NCBI GenBank assembly: GCA_036971475.1
Contig: JBAIZL010000425.1
Span: 3,075,001-3,139,000 of the forward strand
Reading direction: 5' to 3'
Origin: Prosapia bicincta
Lineage: Eukaryota > Arthropoda > Insecta > Hemiptera > Cercopidae
Length of the DNA: 64,000 nt
The notes under the pieces were generated by a model. The model saw nothing but the letters and a program-made list of their open reading frames with translations. It was not told the DNA's origin and did not search any database. The position numbers were made by a program, and so were the translations under genes. This document shows positions 48,600 through 59,929 of the stretch, piece by piece. Positions within the stretch are counted from its first letter, which is position 1. The number at the start of each line of letters is the position of its first letter.

Positions 48600-49375
48600 A
48601 AGGTGCGGGAGAAGATTGGTGGAATGGGGATTCCGTTGAATAACGTCTCCCAAAAACCCACGGTGTTTACGTGTTCCTTCGACGATGACCAGATTGTGTT
48701 GGTCCAGAATAATGAGGATTTAAAATATGTGAGCAGAAATCAGGTGAAAAAATGAAAAGGTAAAAAACATTAATATAGGAGGGTTACAAAAAGAGATTGT
48801 TTTGAAGGACGGTAGAATAATTAGAAGCTCCGAGAAATATAGATATTTGGGAGTAATACACACTTGAGAAGGAATGGAGGGCATAGCTATCCCAGAGAGT
48901 GAAAGCGATGATGAATGAAACATTCTGTGATCAAAGTATCTCGAAGGAGAATAGAAGAATAATTGCATTGCATCGTGCGGAGTACACAATACTACGCCAG
49001 TAATGTTAAGAAGGATAAGGGGGAAAATATCCTAATGGAAAAAGAGATGAAGTTTTAGAGAAAGGCAACAAGGAGATGAAGAAGAAATAAAAATATAAGA
49101 GAGTTAATGGGCATGGAACGCAGCATAACGAATCCCATTAATGCAAAACTACTCATGTGGAATGGCCATGTGCTGCGATTGACGGATGATATACTGGGGA
49201 AGTAAATTCTAAAATGGGAGCTACAGATAAAGAAAAGAAGAGGAGGGATATGAAGAAGTAGGAGAGAGAGAATCGATAGAGAGATACCCGGCAGCCCGTG
49301 GGAGTTCAGACAGCGTTGGCGGTAGGGAGTCGAAAGACGACGTGTTTCGATATAAACCGATGTGTTATAGCGATA
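48600..49375 (+). pseudogene. LINE reverse-transcriptase 3' relic
   Basis: Frames read TVFTCSFDDDQIVLVQNNED (RT motif C region, usually FADDQVxxA), then GGLQKEIVLKDGRIIRSSEK and YRYLGVI (the K(Y)LGS/V box). The typical tail MWNGHVLRLTDD (usually WFGHVLRMxD) and the basic KKRRGG follow. Many in-frame stops are present. The domain order matches endonuclease-RT LINEs like the one at 9.0-10.1 kb. The 5' part is missing. Confidence 0.7.
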
Positions 49376-49679
49376 TTATATAGGATGTACACAGATGCTT
49401 AAACATGGTATGTTTGTCAATATGTAAAGATAAACATTTAATATATAATTTCGTTTAATTAATAACACTCGCCCAGTAACTTATTTTATCTTTTCTTTTT
49501 TAAAAACGAATTCAACTATAATATTTAACAAAGAAGTAATAAGAAAGTTATTTAAGAAAATTAAGGCAAGAAAAAATGAAATAAAATTCAGAAAAAGGAA
49601 ATAAAGAGTCAGAAACGGGATAAATTTAGATACAAGGGAAAAGAGGTAAAAAATAAAAACAAATTCAAGTAATATAATA

Positions 49680-50060
49680 TAGACGTTGGAATAAAAACTA
49701 ATAACACATTAAAAAATTAATTAAAAAGTATTATAGAAAGTTTAGTAAAAACCAAGTTTATAAAATGCAATTGCAAAGCAACATACATAGGACAAACAGG
49801 ATGAAAATTTGAAACCAGATATGAAAAGCATATAAGATAGTTAAAGTATGAGAAAAATGATTGGAATTATGCTACACATTTGTTTGAAGAGGCCCATACA
49901 CCGCAAGAAATGAAAAATACAATGTAAAAATTTACATTATGTTAATAAAGTAAATATTTTAGAAAAATTTGAAATTTATAAAGCAAAGCTAAAAAAAGGA
50001 AATTTAATAAACGAACAAATAAATACACACTTGAGCATTATATTTAGAAGTTTGAAATTA
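49680..50060 (+). pseudogene. Penelope-like element relic, GIY-YIG end
   Basis: Frames read KTNNTLKN.LKS, then TKFIKCNCKATYIGQTG, a stop, and KFETRYEKHI. After a frame change they read ILEKFEIYKAKLKKGNLIN and IIFRSLKLL. This is the CxC plus GIY-YIG domain and terminal tail of a PLE. RT sequence is absent upstream, so the copy is 5'-truncated. The 3' region continues to about 50330. Confidence 0.75.
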
Positions 50061-50330
50061 TTAAGTAGTGAGACGCAAGGAGCAAGAGTAGATGTGGACC
50101 AATAGGAAGCGAGGTTTGCAAGTGGTGGGGGGCGTGGTTAATAGTACGTAAAGATAAACTCAAAGCTTGGACGTACAGGACGATTAAAGTTTTGAAAATG
50201 GAGTCACTCTGAAACGCGACAACAGAGGAAAATATTGTAACGATACGGAAGGCGGAAAACTGCTGAAATATGTAGAAATATGCCTAACAGAATTGAAGAT
50301 GAGTATATTTAGAATTACAAATTCAACTTA
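50061..50330 (+). repeat. PLE 3' region with hammerhead-like motif (copy at 50192-50220)
   Basis: It contains GACCAATAGG...GGGGGGCGTGG, resembling the ATTGGTC...GGGGCGTGG of the PLE at 23.9 kb. TTGAAAA-T-GGAGTCACTCT-GAAACGCGAC follows: a hairpin GGAG/CTC(C/T), GAAA and a near-palindrome ACGCG. Matching solo ends lie at 55.95 and 60.57 kb. Confidence 0.6.
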
Positions 50331-50339
50331 TGCTTTGTT

Positions 50340-51280
50340 ATATTATATTGCTGCTATACGTTATGGAACATAAAAAAAAGAATGTAATAGAAAAAATCTA
50401 TAATTTATTCCTTATAAGCGTTTTCATGACTATATTATGTGTGAACATAAAATATACATCTTAACTACAATATCTTTGATTTTACCAGAAAGAGGTTATA
50501 GTTATGTTTTGTTAGCCATTTCTAAATCCATCTACACTTAATTTATCCTTTTCCTTCCAAAGTGACGTATCGGTTAGACGCATGTTTACGTCCCCGATAA
50601 AGCGAAGATTTATTTAAGCGCTGCTGTCATATCTAGTCTAAATCCTGTTTCACGAAGGGATTTTATAAACCAACCTTATTCCTATAGCCAAAATCCTTTT
50701 CCATCCTTCGAATGTGACCACAGTTGTACTGGGTGCTACTCAAAACTAATAAATGTTATGCTTGCAGTGTTCTGGATTTTGTATGAATGTTCTACGTATT
50801 AATATATTTAATCACTTTGAAATATACTTTTTATGCTACGGATAATAATAAATTAGAGTATATAGAAGCATATATTCTATAAAATTGTTATTACGAATTC
50901 AAATATAAGAACAATATTTCATATTGTATTTTCACAAAAAGGTTTATAAGAACTGTCGATATTTAGTTATTATTAAATATAAAATCATGAAAAATGTCAT
51001 CTTCATTTAACGTGTTACACATAATAGCACCACCACGAGCTGAAAAAACTAACGAAGCTCTGTCTTGGAATAAATTTATTAACATTTACGTCTAAAGACA
51101 ATAAAGCAGTTTGTTTACTTGCACACGGACTGTGTTTTATTTTTTCTTTGAAGTAAATAATTCTCTAGTGATGCCGACACTGGCTTTCACTGCGACACGG
51201 AGTAAACTCCGAGTTAACGCAAAGTTTATCCCCTTCCGCTGTGGTGGATCTAGCGTAATCATCATGAATTATTTAATCGC

Positions 51281-51327
<47 letters not shown>

Positions 51328-52440
51328 ACGTGTTTCTACTTTGCTTTTTACATCCCGCGGATCAAGTAAAAACAAATCGGTTTTGGTACGGTCTTTAAAG
51401 CCGTGCTTAATAATTTTGCGTGTATTTTCGGTAACATCGCAACTTTAAATTTGTTTGGTTTTACATATGTTGCTAAGAAATACTATCCAGACAAGAATTA
51501 AGTGATTTTAATTCAGTTAAAAATAATGTTATAGTCTTAATCTTTAAAAAAATATAATAATAATTTAAGGCATACATTCACACCAAACTGTATAAACGGA
51601 GTGTTTGTAAAGCATACCAGTAGTTTATAGTATATTCAAATACTCTATTTTACTTGATTTTACATATTTTACAAACACAATATCCGGTTGGGACAGGTTT
51701 GGCTATAAAAAGTTAAATTAGTTTAGCCTAACATTGAACAAGCTGTTACGTAGGTTGGGTTATTTGCTGTCACTAATTTATGTTACTTGATGCACAAATG
51801 AAAGTCTACTGTTTGGTCTTTACCAATCGTTTACTGTACATTATTAAACCAACCTTTTTTGTATTGTTAATCTGTCCTTACTGGATTCTCGTAGATATAT
51901 ATTAGTTCACGTTTGAAGTATTGTATAACATAGTGAGTAAATTTGTGAATAATTTCTTGATAAATGAGCGTGTTAAAAAAACTTAGGTTATGTATTTATG
52001 AAATTATTAACCCTTTTAAACTACTGTTTCGATATTTGACACTTAAAATAACTTTATTTTTGTTTATAATATGCTTTGAAGTAAATAAAATGAAGACGAA
52101 AAAAATGTCATTGTTGAAAGAAAGGAAAGTATTTATAAAAAAAATTCATCTCTTTATTTATTCATAAAATACTAAAGGCTTGTAATAAATGCAACCAACA
52201 ATCAGATTGTGTGAGAAGCTTCTATGAAATGAATTACGTATTTTTAACGAATTAATATAGTTCAATAATACTTATAGAAAAATATTATACCACTTATCGT
52301 ATAACCGTCGATAACTTATCGATAATCCGTCAACTAATACGACTTATCGTCTACGAAGGTGAGATATCCTTAATAGGCGAACCTTCGTCTATTATAAATA
52401 TAACAGAATCTTTAAATTTATTAAAAATTCTAAATATATA
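50340..52440. other. AT-rich DNA with a (CT)n tract
   Basis: A CT array is at 51283-51324. The 95-codon frame crossing it (51111-51398) shows no known domain. Confidence 0.4.
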
Positions 52441-52443
52441 GGA

Positions 52444-52447
52444 TTAA
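52444..52447. other. piggyBac TTAA target site, left
   Basis: TTAA directly before the terminal repeat. Confidence 0.9.
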
Positions 52448-54998
52448 CCCTTGTAGGACCAAGGGGGGGCCTGTCAGGCCCATGGGTTTTAATTTTATCG
52501 TTTTTGTGTAGAAAAACTTTTCGGAAAATTTATATAAAATTATTTATTGTCAATCTGTAACTGAAGAATCGGTTTCTAGACTTGTTACATTTTTGTTACA
52601 AAAATTCCTGTCCATAAGAATAAAAAAAGCCCGTTTGGGCCTCTGAGGCCCCCCCCTTGGTCCTCTACGTAACCATTTAAAACATTTTTCATATTTCAAC
52701 TTTTTTTTCATTTTTATGAAAACAAACAATATTTAACATCAATAGTGTATTAATATAACAAGTTAAACGACTGAGGGAATTTTTACTTAAATTTGTGTAA
52801 GATTGGTAGCACTGGTTGACCTTGGTATTTCCCGCTTGTCATTTCAGTCTGCCAGTGTGTTCGTGTTTGCCATCATTGTTGAGGTTGTGCTGTGTTATTA
52901 TTTACACCGAAATATGAGTAACTTATATTATCATAACAGTGAAATAGACAGAATATTTGATGAGGAGATGGAGTTTAGTTCAGATGAAGAACAGGGAAAA
53001 GGAAGTGAAACAGAAGATAATGCTATACAGCTCAGAGAACAGGTTGAAAATGAAGACCCAGAACCTAATCCAGTGCTTCCATTACCTATTTCCAATCAGC
53101 CTGACACTCATCAGGAAAATGTTCAAGGTAGGCGTAGACCTTATGCTATTGGTAATGTTTACGTGTGTGAAGGGAAAAATAATCCTAGGCAATATGTCAG
53201 TTATCCTCAACGGGTAACTAGAAGACGTTCTCAAAATATAATTCGTGAAGGACCAGGCATAAAACGGCAGGGAATAGTAACCACTGCAAAAGAATCGTTT
53301 GAAAAATTTTTTACACCTGAAATATTGAATGCTATTGTTACCCATACAAATTAAGAGGCAACGAGAAAAAAAATTCCTCTTACTGATGGGACTGAGTTGC
53401 TGGCCTATTTTGGGCTTCTTATCCTTATGGGGTCAAACAAAGATAGCAAAGTTGATTATCATGAACTTTGGTCAACTTTATATGGCCGGCCCATTTACAA
53501 TGGGGTTATGAGTCGTACAAGATTTATACAAATCACTGACGTACTAAGATTTGATGATAAAAATACAAGACAGGCACGAAGAGCCACAGACAAATTTGCC
53601 CCTATGAGAAATGTATTTGAGCTTATCAATAACATATTGTCAAATTATTTTTCTGCTGGTGCCAATACCACGATTGATGAAATGCTATCTCTGTTTCGTG
53701 GGCGATGCCCCTTCAAAGTGTTTATGAAAGATAAGCCCGGTAAATACGGTATTCTAATTAGAATGCTATGTGATGCTGAATCCAGATATGTGTTGAACAT
53801 GGAACTATATTGTGGAAGTACAAATATTGAAAAAGGTACAGTTCCGCTTGTGTGCCGTTTAGTAACACCCATTTCTCAGTCTGGTAGAAATGTAACTACA
53901 GACAGGTACTATACATCTGTTGACTTAGCCGAAAAACTTTACCATGAACATAAACTAACGTTGGTAGGTACTATGCAACTGAACAGAAAACATATTCCAA
54001 AAGAGCTAAGAAACAATGTTCGTGAAAGGCCATTGTACTCTTCTATGTTTGCTTTTACCGACAATAAAACAGACCAGGCGCCTGTTACACTTGTATCTTA
54101 CAAAGTAAAGAACAAGCCCGTGCGTAACCTAATCATGCTTTCCACTCAACACGAGGACGACAAAATAGGTGATGATGAAAAAAGTAAACCTGACATTGTC
54201 ATATTTTACAATAGTTCAAAAGGCGGCGTGGATTCAGTGGACCAAATGGCACGCAATTACACAGTAAAAAGAGGAACAAAAAGATGGCCTATGACAGTGT
54301 TTTACACTCTAATTGATATTGTGTGTATAAATGCTTTTACTTTGTATATTGGAAACTTTCCAAACTGGAAACCGAGAGAAAAGAATCAGCGGCTTCAGTT
54401 TTTACGCATGTTGGCGCTTGAGCTTATCAAACCGCAAGTGAATCTACGAGTACAAAACATCGAAGGTCTAACTAAAAACACCGTGTGTGCTATGGAACAA
54501 CTTCTTGAACGAAAACTAACTTATAACGTTCGACCTCAACCAGTCCCACAAGCTGAAGTTGGTCGTGGAAGATGCTTCATTTGTGTCAGTGCAGCGAGGT
54601 CAAAGAAAGTAAAATATGATAATTTAGGGAAGTCAAAGTCTGTTTGTAATCATTGCAATAAACATATATGTGGAAATCATAGCAAGAACACTGTCACCTG
54701 TGAGAAATGCCAAGCGGGTGGAGCCGATTCTGATTAAATATTTGGTTTAAGGAACATTTTTATTGACTAATTAACATTTTCATGTTTTCAGTTTTTAATC
54801 AATATTTTTTATTATATTTCATCAAATATTCATGTAATAGTTTAGTCAATAATATAAATATAAAGTAAATAATGTAAAGTGATGTTTTTATAAGCTCAAT
54901 ATATATAAATTTAATAAAATGAACGTTTTTGTTTTGTGGGCCTGCCAGGCCCCCCCTTGGTCCTTGAAGTAACGGCCTGACCCTTGGTCCTACAAGGG
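52448..54998 (+). mobile_element. piggyBac transposon, 2551 bp, perfect 18-nt terminal repeats
   Basis: Both ends read inward as CCCTTGTAGGACCAAGGG, identical over 18 nt, and both are flanked by TTAA. Inside each end a second block is repeated in direct orientation: CCCCCCTTGGTCCT, then a variable TCTAC or TGAA segment and GTAAC, near 52650-52672 and near 54950-54974. A related GGCC-rich arm lies beside each end. Asymmetric internal repeats are typical of piggyBac ends. It is a young copy. Confidence 0.94.
52914..54737 (+). pseudogene. piggyBac transposase, one in-frame stop away from intact
   Basis: I chose the ATG at 52914 (MSNLYYHNSEIDRIFDEEME), which begins an acidic N-terminus like other piggyBac transposases; the frame gives 607 codons plus stop. 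A single TAA at 53352-53354 interrupts it after IVTHTN, and the same frame continues as EATRKKIPLTDGTELLAYFG. All three catalytic Asp are present: TTIDEML (about 256), NVTTDRYYTS (about 329) and GGVDSVDQM (about 440). The Cys-rich C-terminal domain (CFIC, CNHCNKHICGNH, CEKC) is intact. Transposase cuts and pastes at TTAA. This copy makes a truncated protein unless the stop is read through. Confidence 0.93.
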
Positions 54999-55002
54999 TT
55001 AA
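54999..55002. other. piggyBac TTAA target site, right
   Basis: TTAA directly after the right terminal repeat. Confidence 0.9.
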
Positions 55003-55009
55003 GGAAGAG

Positions 55010-56950
55010 TAATAAACCAAACTGTAGATAATATAGGGGAGATATTATGCTAAGTTTACAGAGCGTCATACCTGTTGAAGACCTATTCTCTACCGGAGTT
55101 ATAAAGAAGTGTCTAGTCTTAGGCAAGGAAATAGTCACCTCGAGACACCGAAACAGGAGTAAAAATTCCATAGTGAGATGAAAAAATAATAAAAAAGTGA
55201 AATTAGATTTTTAATTAAAAGTCACACTGCCCGTAATATAAACACCTACATTTATTTCCTAAAATTATATATTGTTATCTTTCTTGGTGTTTTAAATAAA
55301 AGTTAACATCATAATGATTAAAATGTCAGCGAGGTATTTCTCACATATTATATAATGTTTTTTTTTTTTGTATTACCGCCAAACCACAGATAAACGAGGC
55401 AAAAGGTTTCAACAGTTGCCCCCGAGGGCAGCACATTTAGGTCTCCGTTTATATCAGCTGTTTTGTACGTTCCCTTTCTAAATTTAGATAATAAATGATT
55501 ATTCGGAGGAGAAGAGTGAAAGAGAGAGGGTAGTTAGGTTGGGCTGGTGACTAAGGGAAGAAGTCACGATCGATCTGTGAAATTTCCAAGCTATCTAGAG
55601 AAACAAGGTACTAACGTTTCTCAAGTCCATGACCCTATGGTAAATCTTTCCAATATTTGAAATTTATGTAAATATCTTCTTCTGTAAATATGCACACTGG
55701 CCATAGCACGAGGAAGGCTATTTGTTGAAATTTCTTTTGTCGAGTGAAACTTTCTAAACCTTATTTTTGGGCATAACTCGGTTGTTTAGCCTTCCTGCGG
55801 CGGTGAGACGACATTTATAAAACTGATCAACAAGAGCAATATATTTTTAATATAATGTCTTTACTTCTGTTAGGAATATTCGTTTAGATTTGAGTACATA
55901 ATTATGTCTATAATAACACTGTTTTGATAATGTAAGAGTAAACTTTAGAGTTTTGATAATGGAGTTAATTTGAAACACGTCAATGAAGAAGAACTATGTT
56001 TTGATGTCAGAAAAGGCAGAAATGAGTAGGCTACTAAAATGTAGAGACTGTTAACAACCATTAAAAACCCATTTACTACCTAGGGATATTTTACTACTTA
56101 ATGTTTTAATAAAATCTTACTTCGAAAAATGAATTTAAATTTACAATCGTGTTTCATTAGTTTGAAAAATATATATTGTTTTGAATTTATCTTAGCCCTA
56201 TATTTTAAATTTGATGTATGTAAAATAAAAGTTTTATAAAACATTATATAAGACATTGTCTTATCTAACTGGGTATAAAATATGCAACTATATGAACCAG
56301 ATTTGAAAAAAAGGTAAAAAGACATTATAAAGCTTAATATTTTTTCATTAATTCCATTAAAACGGTTACCTTCAAAAATAATTGCAGAAAGTTGCGAATT
56401 GAGTTACATTAACAAAGGTGAACTAACGAAAGAATGGCGCAAAAAAATAAATGGCCTGAAGTATCATCAAAGGGGTGAAGTAGAAATGAGCCCCTTCTAT
56501 ACAGACGCCAAAACGGAAGTGGTGTCCAGGAAGTGGCGGAGTTTTGCTAACTCTCTAGATATTAATTTCGTACTTGACTTTCACTAACTTCGACTGAGCG
56601 AAACTTAAAATTAGTTGCGTAAAGCTCTTTAGAAGGATTCAAGTTCGGGTTGACATACAAAATTATATTGTGAATTTCGATTCAAAATGCCTGTAATAAC
56701 AGATATCGAACCTACAAAGACAGCTTTGAATGAATTGAAACGTGATATTACTACTTGGTATAAACGGAACTGCTATTTGTAGAAACAACCGATTTAATAT
56801 TTATATATTTTCTACGTGGGAGATTTTAATAAAATAAAGTTTTGAGAAAAATGTAATAACATCAATTGTCATGCGCTATAGGTTAAAAGATTAGAGCTTG
56901 AATAATAACGTAGATTAATAAAAATGTTTTTTATTAGCGACTGAAAATTT
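55010..56950. other. AT-rich DNA, no recognised gene apart from a solo repeat end
   Basis: The frames at 56399-56587 and the short ATG frame at 56687-56782 (MPVITDIEPTKTALNELKRD...) have no family that I recognise. Confidence 0.35.
55945..56070 (+). repeat. Solo PLE-type 3' end with hammerhead-like motif
   Basis: TTGATAA-T-GGAGTTAATTT-GAAACACGTC at 55953-55981 aligns with the 50.19-kb PLE 3' end. A GGCAGAAATGAGTAGGCTAC block follows. Confidence 0.5.
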
Positions 56951-56959
56951 GTATAAGTT

Positions 56960-57030
56960 ATGTTGTTGTTGTTGTTGTCGTGTGACAAGTGCAATAAAAA
57001 CAATTTCAGAGAAAGGTAGAGAGAGCACAG
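56960..57030 (-). repeat. LINE 3' UTR ending in an (AAC)n tail
   Basis: The minus strand runs from the stop at 57031 to CGACAACAACAACAACAAC at about 56965-56983, a short simple tail of the kind that ends many non-LTR elements. Confidence 0.6.
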
Positions 57031-57897
57031 TTACACGGTTCCAAAGGCGTGAAGCACTGCACTGGCCACCTCTGCAGTATAAAGAGTCTCCCTAGAACAG
57101 TTTAAGTCAATCTTAAATAGTGCTGCAATGATGGACGGGCAGTTGAAGAGATGATCGGGATCAAGCTGTATCCCTGGGCAGTGCCTACATTCAGTGTATG
57201 TTCTTGATCCATCAGGCAAGATTTTCATGTCTTTGAGGTGCATTGTCCTCAGTCTGGCAATTGTTTTTGTTATTTCCCTGTCGAAGTTAAGCTCAGGAAG
57301 TGATGATTTTCTTCGGTTGTTATGGCAGAGCTTCTGTTTTGCAACGACATTTACGTCGAAAGATGTTGTAATCACGGGGGCTGGTTCGATGGTCCTCGCT
57401 TCCTTGGCCAGAGAATCGGCCTCTTCGTTCCCTTTGATGTCGACGTGTCCCGGGATCCATTGAAGCGTACAAAGCTTCTTGTTTTCCTCAATTAAGGACA
57501 GAAGGGTATTGATCTTTTGGGCGAGGTTTGTATTTCCTTTTTGGAGAGCCTGAAGAGCAGATCTGCAGTCCGTGAAGATTACTATGCCATCAGAGGGGTT
57601 GAGTGTTGTCCAAGTGAGGTAAATACTCAGAGCTTCTTTGATTGCGATGAGTTCGCTTGTGAAGTTGGAGGCGATTTTGCCTGCTGCAATTTTGTGTCTG
57701 GAAGTTGAGCCATCAGGGTAGGTTATAAAGATTCCGGATCCACCTCTATCGCAGTCAGAATTCGAAGAGCCGTCGGTGTAAGCAGCGACCAAGTGTGGTT
57801 TTAAAATCTTGGCAATAGTTTCCATTCCTTTCCTCTTGATTGTTTCTTGAGGCTCTTTTTTGGAGCAGGGTTCGAGGAGATTCAAGTTTATATTCAC
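57031..57897 (-). CDS. LINE ORF2 C-terminal fragment with RNase H domain
   Basis: 288 codons in one open frame. The RNase H domain has all four acidic residues in their motifs: AYTDGSS (about residue 41), NFTSELIAIKEAL (about 81), IFTDCRSALQAL (about 109) and GNEEADSLAKEA (about 160), with WIPGHVDIKG in between. It would remove RNA from the RNA-DNA hybrid during element replication. A Cys/His tail follows (CRHCPG...DPDHLFNCP). This layout is found at the end of ORF2 in I-, Loa- and R1-like LINEs. The same frame can be followed upstream to about 58050 (FRNWSEKTRLKRSSTLQYDK, then PRFPVKPPSFV), after which the RT is missing, so the copy is 5'-truncated. The first Met is internal to the original protein. 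It is not an independent gene. Confidence 0.88.
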   Translation of the reverse strand: MNINLNLLEPCSKKEPQETIKRKGMETIAKILKPHLVAAYTDGSSNSDCDRGGSGIFITYPDGSTSRHKIAAGKIASNFTSELIAIKEALSIYLTWTTLNPSDGIVIFTDCRSALQALQKGNTNLAQKINTLLSLIEENKKLCTLQWIPGHVDIKGNEEADSLAKEARTIEPAPVITTSFDVNVVAKQKLCHNNRRKSSLPELNFDREITKTIARLRTMHLKDMKILPDGSRTYTECRHCPGIQLDPDHLFNCPSIIAALFKIDLNCSRETLYTAEVASAVLHAFGTV

Positions 57898-58084
57898 AAA
57901 GGAGGGTGGTTTGACCGGGAACCTGGGTTCTTGAAAGATGTCAAGGCTCGTGTGCTGTAGGTTGATGTCCTGTCTGATGTTTTTGTCGTACTGGAGAGTA
58001 GAAGATCTCTTTAGCCTGGTTTTTTCCGACCAGTTCCGAAAGGTGACTTTTGAGATATGTTGTTCGTGATTGCTCGAACAAGTT

Positions 58085-58300
58085 ATATGTACAAGTTATA
58101 TATCAGGAGAGTGTGACCTAATAGAAGGAATTTAGAAACTGTATTAACATCCACGTGTTAACCATTAACACCGTAAAAGGATGTTTTTTTAACTCGAGTA
58201 GATGAGTAAAAAGTATCTTATTAACGATTGAAAAATTGAACAAGATATATAGGGAGAGTGTGAAATAATAGTAGGTATTGAAAAAATTAAGAATATACAT
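58085..58300 (+). repeat. Two tandem copies of the SINE-like element's 3' end
   Basis: TATATCAGGAGAGTGTGACC...TAATAGAAGG at about 58097-58130 and TATATAGGGAGAGTGTGAAA...TAATAGTAGG at about 58243-58280 both match the reverse complement of 62080-62110. The second copy also has ATTAACGATTGAAAAATT, matching the stretch beside 27840. The tRNA-like part is missing. Confidence 0.65.
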
Positions 58301-58309
58301 GTAACTATA

Positions 58310-59690
58310 TGCATTATATTCATAGAATTATAGTTGATGCGGTGATATGATCATCCAATGTGTTTGGAAAATCGAAAGAGGTAAGCGATTACTGTTAGTG
58401 TTTTGTAAAAGAAGTTAGTTTGCGTTCGAAGAAATAAGGATTGGAAAAGAAATAAACCTCAGAAGGCAATACAAACAGAAGAAATTGCTACTAGTAAGTG
58501 ATGAGAAGTTTTTAAAATTGAAATCGGACATTTTGAAAAGTATAGAAGAAAAAAAAACAATATAAGAAAGAAACGAAAATAAAGAAGAACAGGTGATAGA
58601 GAAATAAAGAGCAGAATAAAACGAAAAGTAAATGAAAGAGAAAGTTGGAGTAAACCTTATGTAAATAGATGGGGAAATTTAAGAAAGATGATCGAAAGAA
58701 AACGAACAAACTACAATAGTGAGATATGGAAAAGTTTTAGAGAATTCTCAATCGCAAATATTTGTAAGATTTCATCTGGTTTTCCTATATTTAGGGGATC
58801 GTTGTTTACGTAATGTCAAGAAAATGTTTTTATTTTTAAATGAGTGAAATAAAATGACGGTACAAATACAGACCCAGTATTAATTGAATTTGTTCCTGTA
58901 AGGATACTTCTTTTATTATTTATTTATTAAAATTTAATAAACTTAAATTCTTATTTTAATTATAAAAAGAAAATTTTTATATGAAAGAGTAATAGATTAC
59001 TTCCGATGCAGTATTAGTAACGAACGAAATAAATGTTTCACGCTGTCAAAAGTTAAGTAATCCAAGTAACGAAATCAGGGGTTTGTTCTAGAAAAAAGGT
59101 TTTAAATATCATGAATATTTATGAAAAAGTTTGCACATTACCATCACAATGTAAGAGATTTATATATAAACAAATAGTTTTACCACTAAATAATAAAATA
59201 ACGTAATATGGAAGCCGAGTTATAAAGTTTTATAACAATCTAATAATTTGGACCATTTACTGTAAAAACTAACTCTAGTTTTCTGCTCAACACTTGTGTG
59301 ACGTCATTGTTTTGTCTGGCTCTTAGCAATCCACATTTCGCCACATTAGAGTGAGATTTCAAGTCAAAGTGATGACACAAATCCGTTTGGGCTAAATGTA
59401 ATATTTGGTGTTTTGCCAAATGGCCGAAAAAACCTTCTTCATATTCTACAGTTTGGCATAAATAAGCTCTTTCAGTAATATCAGAACATTAACGAATTGA
59501 CATCAAACAAAACCTGTAATAGTGTAAACTCACAGAAAATAACCTGTTTAATATTTATACAATAAAGTGAACTGAAATAATTATTTTACTTTGTGTAGCT
59601 TAGACTATGTAATAACTTTAGAGCATCCAATCACCACTGGCTGAACGTTAATTAAAATAAAAAATACAATTTTTTCTTTAACTCTTTCTG
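58310..59690. other. AT-rich DNA, nothing recognised
   Basis: The 65-codon frame at 58512-58709 is low complexity. No gene motif seen. Confidence 0.4.
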
Positions 59691-59791
59691 TCTGTCTCTC
59701 TCTCTTTCACTAATACATACACTCTCTCTCTCACTCACACACAGACACACACACACTCGCACTCTCTCTCTATCTCCCACACACAAACACA

Positions 59792-59877
<86 letters not shown>

Positions 59878-59900
59878 GACACAAACATACACTATTTCTC
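59690..59900. repeat. Compound (CT)n(CA)n microsatellite
   Basis: CT-rich start, then a CA array from about 59786 with AAAC and AGAC interruptions at its end. Confidence 0.95.
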
Positions 59901-59929
59901 TCACACAAACACACACAGCCTGTTAAATT

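Noticed and set aside
56399..56782. Two short plus-strand frames
   Set aside because: Neither shows a known motif; too short to support as genes.
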